In this document: one piece after another, positions 60,038-64,000 of the stretch | Layout of the letters: each line of letters starts with the position of its first letter | Position numbering within the stretch: position 1 is the stretch's first letter | From: Citrus sinensis | Taxonomy: Eukaryota; Streptophyta; Magnoliopsida; Sapindales; Rutaceae | Direction of reading: 5' to 3' | NCBI RefSeq assembly: GCF_022201045.2 | Contig: NC_068564.1 | Coordinates: 29,789,001-29,853,000 of the forward strand | Length of the DNA: 64,000 bases | Notes under the pieces: generated by a model | Told to the model about the DNA's origin: nothing | Databases searched by the model: none | What the model saw: only the letters and a program-made list of their open reading frames with translations | Made by a program: the position numbers and the translations under genes

Positions 60038-63000
60038 TTCATACAATCAATACTATTATGACACGATAATTTATTCAACATAAAATATAAAATTTGTGGC
60101 TTCTTACTTCTTAATTATAATTCATACATTCTAAAGTATATTCTTAAATATAATTAAAATCTCTAGAGTATTAACAAAACTTGTCTATTTTGATCAAACA
60201 CTATTTTAAGCATTTGAGTGTCTCTTGTACATATATTATCAAAGTTCAACGAACAGCCGAACAAGAGAGAAAGAGAGACTCAGCAAGAGGAAAACCTATT
60301 TGATTTAATATTCTCCAATTCAACGATTAGCCTCCTTCAATATTATTGTTTTATCGAATGATTTTCTTTTTAATTTTTTTTTTTAATAAATAGTACAATG
60401 CCGTATCAATTTTTACCCAATGATTAATAATTGCGTGGCGTCTTGATGTTGGATTAGTCAAAAATTTTCCGCACCATTCTTTTCATGAAAACTGAGGAAC
60501 GAAAAACGTGGCTGCCAATGAGTTACATGTGGGTAAAAATTATCAGAAGCTGGCAAATCGCAGTCATTTTCCATGCAACAACTAATAACTTTTTCTTAAT
60601 TTCAACTCTATGACATCACCATAATCACAAGCGTCGGAGTTTAAAAAAGGCTTGAATTTATTGTTAACATTCGTTTTTCTTCTCATAATTACGTAATGAT
60701 TACTGTCTTCTAACAGATTAATTAACATTAAATCTTTAGTAAACGTCTTTTAGAGAGACGACTCTCATTTTCAAGATGAGTAGGAAAAAAACGTTCTGGC
60801 TTGCTTAGGTAGCTAGAAGCCGGAGTCACAAGTAATTGAGTTTGATGTTGAATGATCATGTGTAAAAAAAAATTTTAAAAAAAAATTAATTATAATTCAA
60901 GGGCGGCCGAACCGGATGTTGCCTCATTTTAATTTGTAATTGGATCCACCAACTTCTTATGACTTTGTGTGTTAAATGAAAGCCACGGCCGACGGGCACT
61001 TGGTCTTTTTATATTGGAAGCAAGTATTATATATGTCTGGCGATTTCCAGATTGAGAGGTGAAACTCAACCAACTTTGATGGACTTTTCAGAAAATTACA
61101 TTTGCTCTTTATCGTATTATTCATTGCACTTTGCTTGGATTACGTGACTTCACACTAATCAACTGGGAATTTCTTTATCTTAATTAAAACAAAATTTGAT
61201 TATAGTACTGAATTTAGTGTCAAAGATTTCTTAGTGGTGCGCATGGCTGCTGATTTTGGTTTTGGCTATACGTTGAAGCAAATCTGCTAATTTTTTTGGC
61301 AGTTTTTTTCTCAGCTCTTCTTGAAGTGGGAGATTAAGTGATGTATTTGTGTCACGAGAAGGTCCAATATTTGTAATTGTAAGAATAAATTGTTTTCTGT
61401 AGTAATTAATGGGATTGTAATGAGTTCCATTTTCCCCATGCTACTAAAATTTTTACATTTTGATGTTATGCTTATTACTAATAACAGCGTTTTGTATCCA
61501 TTAATGATAAAATTTACGTAACGTTACCTATTACAAAAATAGAGAATTCCATAAGGTTGAGAAGGAATTAAATTGCGGTTAGGCTAAATAATTGGGAGAA
61601 AAAAAAAAAAAGGTAGAAGGAGACTAGGGCCATATTGAGTATAGAAATTACCATAAATAATATTTAAAAGTAATATAAACTAAATATGAAGTACTTGTCA
61701 GTTCTATAGAGATAATATTGCTTATGCATAAGAGACTCCGGACTCCCCATATGCATTTTTGATCAATTCCACCCAGTTGACAAAAATAAAATAGAAAAGA
61801 TTTGGACAATCTATCTTCCTACTAGTTTCGAGCATTGACTCAAAAGTTTTTTGAATTCTATCCACTATTTAAATTTAGATAAATGCAGTTTTTATAAATA
61901 TTTCTTGAATTCATCATGGCTTCATTACATATTTTCTTATCATTAATCAATTTTGCATAATGACAACAATCCAGTAGTCCTAAGGAACTTGGTCGAGTAA
62001 TTTTCAAGTAACTTCATTTAACTAACTATCTGAAATCAAATCTAAAAAATATCAGAAACTAAAAAAATAATTTAGGCATGATCCATCCCATACCCTTTTA
62101 AAAAAAGAAAAAAAAGTAATAAATATATGAATACCATTCTACATCCTCCAAAACACTAATCAATCTCAAATTTCTTTTTAGTCCAACCCAGTACGAAATC
62201 TAAATCAAATAAAACGTCTTGGTGGCGTCTACAACACCAAAAGCTTTCTCCCAATACAAATGCACTTACTTCCTAGCACGTATCGGTCATTTCCCAGAAG
62301 CTACAATGAAATAAAATTTATTTTACATTTTTCCTCTCTAAATGCTATCATCTATCAGCTGCTTCAGATCAAATTCACGTTAGCATGAAATGAAGCAAAT
62401 GATGAAGCTGTACTTCTAATGCCATGGAAAACAGAATTAAGCGAAATCACATTCATGTCATAAGCTGTCTTCATTCTACCGGGTTCTGTATGGTGTCTGT
62501 GTAATAGTGAAGGCATGCTTTCTTAGGCAGCAATCAGGCAATTTAGGTGTAACTTGCAAATCAACCAAAAAGACTGAAAATTTCTGTCAACTTCAATCAA
62601 AATAGTGACACTTGTCGGGTACACACAAAGACACAAAAAAAGGCACGAAAACAACAACCTTTCAGTGACAGCACCGCACAACCTGAAGCAAAACAAAGGT
62701 ACGAGCTTAGAAATTTCGGCTACTCAGTAGATACTTCATAATTAAGTAAATGACATCTGATGTTTGTTAATTCTACTCCATTTTGTGGTTACTGTTTAAC
62801 AAATCTCAACTTGCCATATGTACATAAACAATTGAAAATCAGCCATAATAAATAAAACCCGAGCTACAAAATCAACCCATTCTAGATTAGTGGCTTCAGA
62901 CTCTCAAGCTCTGCCAACTGGACGAGAATCCAAACGTAAGAAAACTGAAATAAAGATCAAGGACTAATCTTTCAGCAAGTTTCAAGTCTAACGAAAGAAA

Positions 63001-63516
63001 ATTTGGTCCACCAAGTTATAATGATGGATAATTTATTGTTAGTCACGAAGTCATCCAATCCGGTGCCACTGGAAATGCAAAATCCAAATGACCTGTCAAG
63101 TAACTAGCATCCAGACTCCAGATATTGATGATTATAATTATGTGTGTGCATTGATTTTGAACAATAGTTTCGACTTGCTTCAATAATCATAACAATGTTC
63201 AAAACAATGCGCATCACCGGGCAAAAGCCCACAGCCTTGTAAATTTATTAAGTGGAATATATGGTCAAGCCATCAAAGCCCATCTCATATATGATTTTCT
63301 GCGCAAATGTCTGCTGGCTCAAATTGAGAATTATCGAAGCATCAAACACAAATGTTTGTTGGCTCCAATTGCGGCCATTTATTTTAAATTTCACCATATA
63401 TATAGTAAGTGGAAAAATGGAAGCTTAACTACGGAAGTTGAAAGATACAATGTTGTTTAAAATGCTAAAGACTGTCTTCTGGAATCATTTGATCTATAAT
63501 GTTAATATCACATACT

Positions 63517-63522
63517 TTTATT
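63517..63522 (-). terminator. Possible poly(A) signal of the ferredoxin copy
   Basis: AATAAA on the minus strand, 135 nt past the TAG stop of the ferredoxin remnant, a usual distance for a plant 3' UTR. Confidence 0.4.
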
Positions 63523-63656
63523 AAGCCCCTAATATAATACAAAAACAATGATTAGGAATAAGATGTCTCATGATCCAAAATGGTATAGGAGCTACAAAAA
63601 TGGATGACAACATCCTCTACACTCACCATGTACTTCCCACTGGTGTTTTATCAAGT

Positions 63657-63932
63657 CTAGCGTGGTTTTGGTACAAAACCATCTACAGCAAAGTTTCGAC
63701 TGGCAGCAGGAAGGGCCAAGCAAATTCCATCAAGTTCAGGCCTTGCTACTATTTGACATCCCAGATGTGACCTGAAAAATTAAAACCATAAAATCCAATC
63801 CAAGTTGAATGTCAAAAAAGTTCTTATTGCAGGATAGTACCAGAACTTACGTCTCTGTAAGCCCAAAAGCAAGATCCAACATGTCATTTCTTCATCAGTT
63901 GGGTCTTGTAATTTATTGTAGTAGTCCATGTC
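63657..63932 (-). pseudogene. Mitochondrial adrenodoxin-like ferredoxin, 3' end (frameshifted, runs off the window)
   Basis: Two minus-strand exons, 63,932-63,851 and 63,771-63,657 (stop TAG), with GT/AG borders. They encode DMDYYNKLQDPTDEE, then after a frame change DMLDLAFGLTET, then SHLGCQIVARPELDGICLAL and PAASRNFAVDGFVPKPR. This is the C-terminal half of plant mitochondrial ferredoxin (MFDX; 2Fe-2S electron carrier in Fe-S assembly and biotin synthesis), by memory of the family. Only the last cluster cysteine region (LGCQ) falls inside the window. The first exon is 82 nt where 83 would keep phase: one A appears missing in the GAAGAAATGAC run. Two expected Arg codons read His and Cys, consistent with CpG decay. 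It is either a duplicated pseudogene or a gene with an assembly indel. Confidence 0.6.
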
Positions 63933-64000
63933 CTAAACTAGATTCCATAATTAACTACTCATAGGAACATATTCTTGAAAATATTAGAAGGAACGTTTGC

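Larger units (their letters stand above)
56711..63656. other. Long intergenic region without recognised gene
   Basis: About 6.9 kb. The first 150 bases are the RBOH leader and promoter. Beyond that I see AT-rich DNA, T and A homopolymers, dinucleotide repeats and short open frames with no family features. The last 140 bases would be the 3' UTR of the ferredoxin copy. Distal RBOH regulatory DNA may lie here but cannot be pinpointed. Confidence 0.5.

Noticed and set aside
1-64000. CRISPR arrays, bacterial operons, phage genes
   Set aside because: None seen. The sequence is plant nuclear DNA, and the tandem repeats found are microsatellites, minisatellites or transposon parts.

Overview
The window is plant nuclear DNA. 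It has intron-split genes with GT/AG junctions, long AT-rich intergenic stretches, chloroplast transit peptides, and plant-only families such as RBOH oxidases, PMEI and peroxiredoxin Q. The gene content and nested transposons suggest a woody rosid eudicot, perhaps Citrus-like. That guess is from recall and the sequence alone does not prove it.

Layout, left to right. 0.7-7.2 kb: 13-exon gene for plastid 3-oxoacyl-ACP synthase II (KASII), + strand. 9.8-23.2 kb: remnant of a minus-strand RRP12-like gene, split by a complete 12,984-bp Ty3/gypsy (Tat-lineage) LTR retrotransposon at 10,039-23,022. That element has apparently identical 956-bp LTRs, a CATAT target duplication, an unbroken 1,972-codon Gag-Pol on the minus strand, and a second, spliced gene on the opposite strand (12,612-14,945). 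24.2-24.8 kb: PMEI-like inhibitor (minus). 24.8-33 kb: AT-rich intergenic DNA holding a 5'-truncated LINE (29.1-31.1 kb) and several tandem repeats. 33.1-33.7 kb: plant-type membrane protein of unknown function (minus). 34-42.9 kb: non-autonomous transposons: a tRNA-type SINE with 17-bp duplications, a 48-bp-arm hairpin, a hAT element with an 8-bp duplication, and a Mutator-like element with about 260-bp inverted repeats and a 9-bp duplication. 43.0-46.7 kb: flavin-containing monooxygenase (+). 47.2-48.8 kb: peroxiredoxin Q (minus), divergent from a 101-aa membrane protein (49.2-50.9 kb, +). 51.4-56.7 kb: 14-exon respiratory burst NADPH oxidase (RBOH, minus). 56.7-63.6 kb: no gene recognised. 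63.7 kb to the right edge: last two exons of a mitochondrial adrenodoxin-like ferredoxin copy with a one-base frameshift.

The host genes form no operon or obvious pathway. KASII makes plastid C18 acyl chains, PMEI acts in the wall, and FMO, PrxQ, RBOH and ferredoxin are separate redox proteins. The most unusual signal lies inside the LTR element: GGTACC occurs about 42 times by hand count (against two found elsewhere in the window), often in tandem with a strict 9-bp period. It is found in the LTRs, in Gag-Pol, in the antisense gene and in untranslated DNA. Exon coordinates were deduced by eye from splice sites and reading phase. Family assignments rest on recalled motifs, not on database searches.
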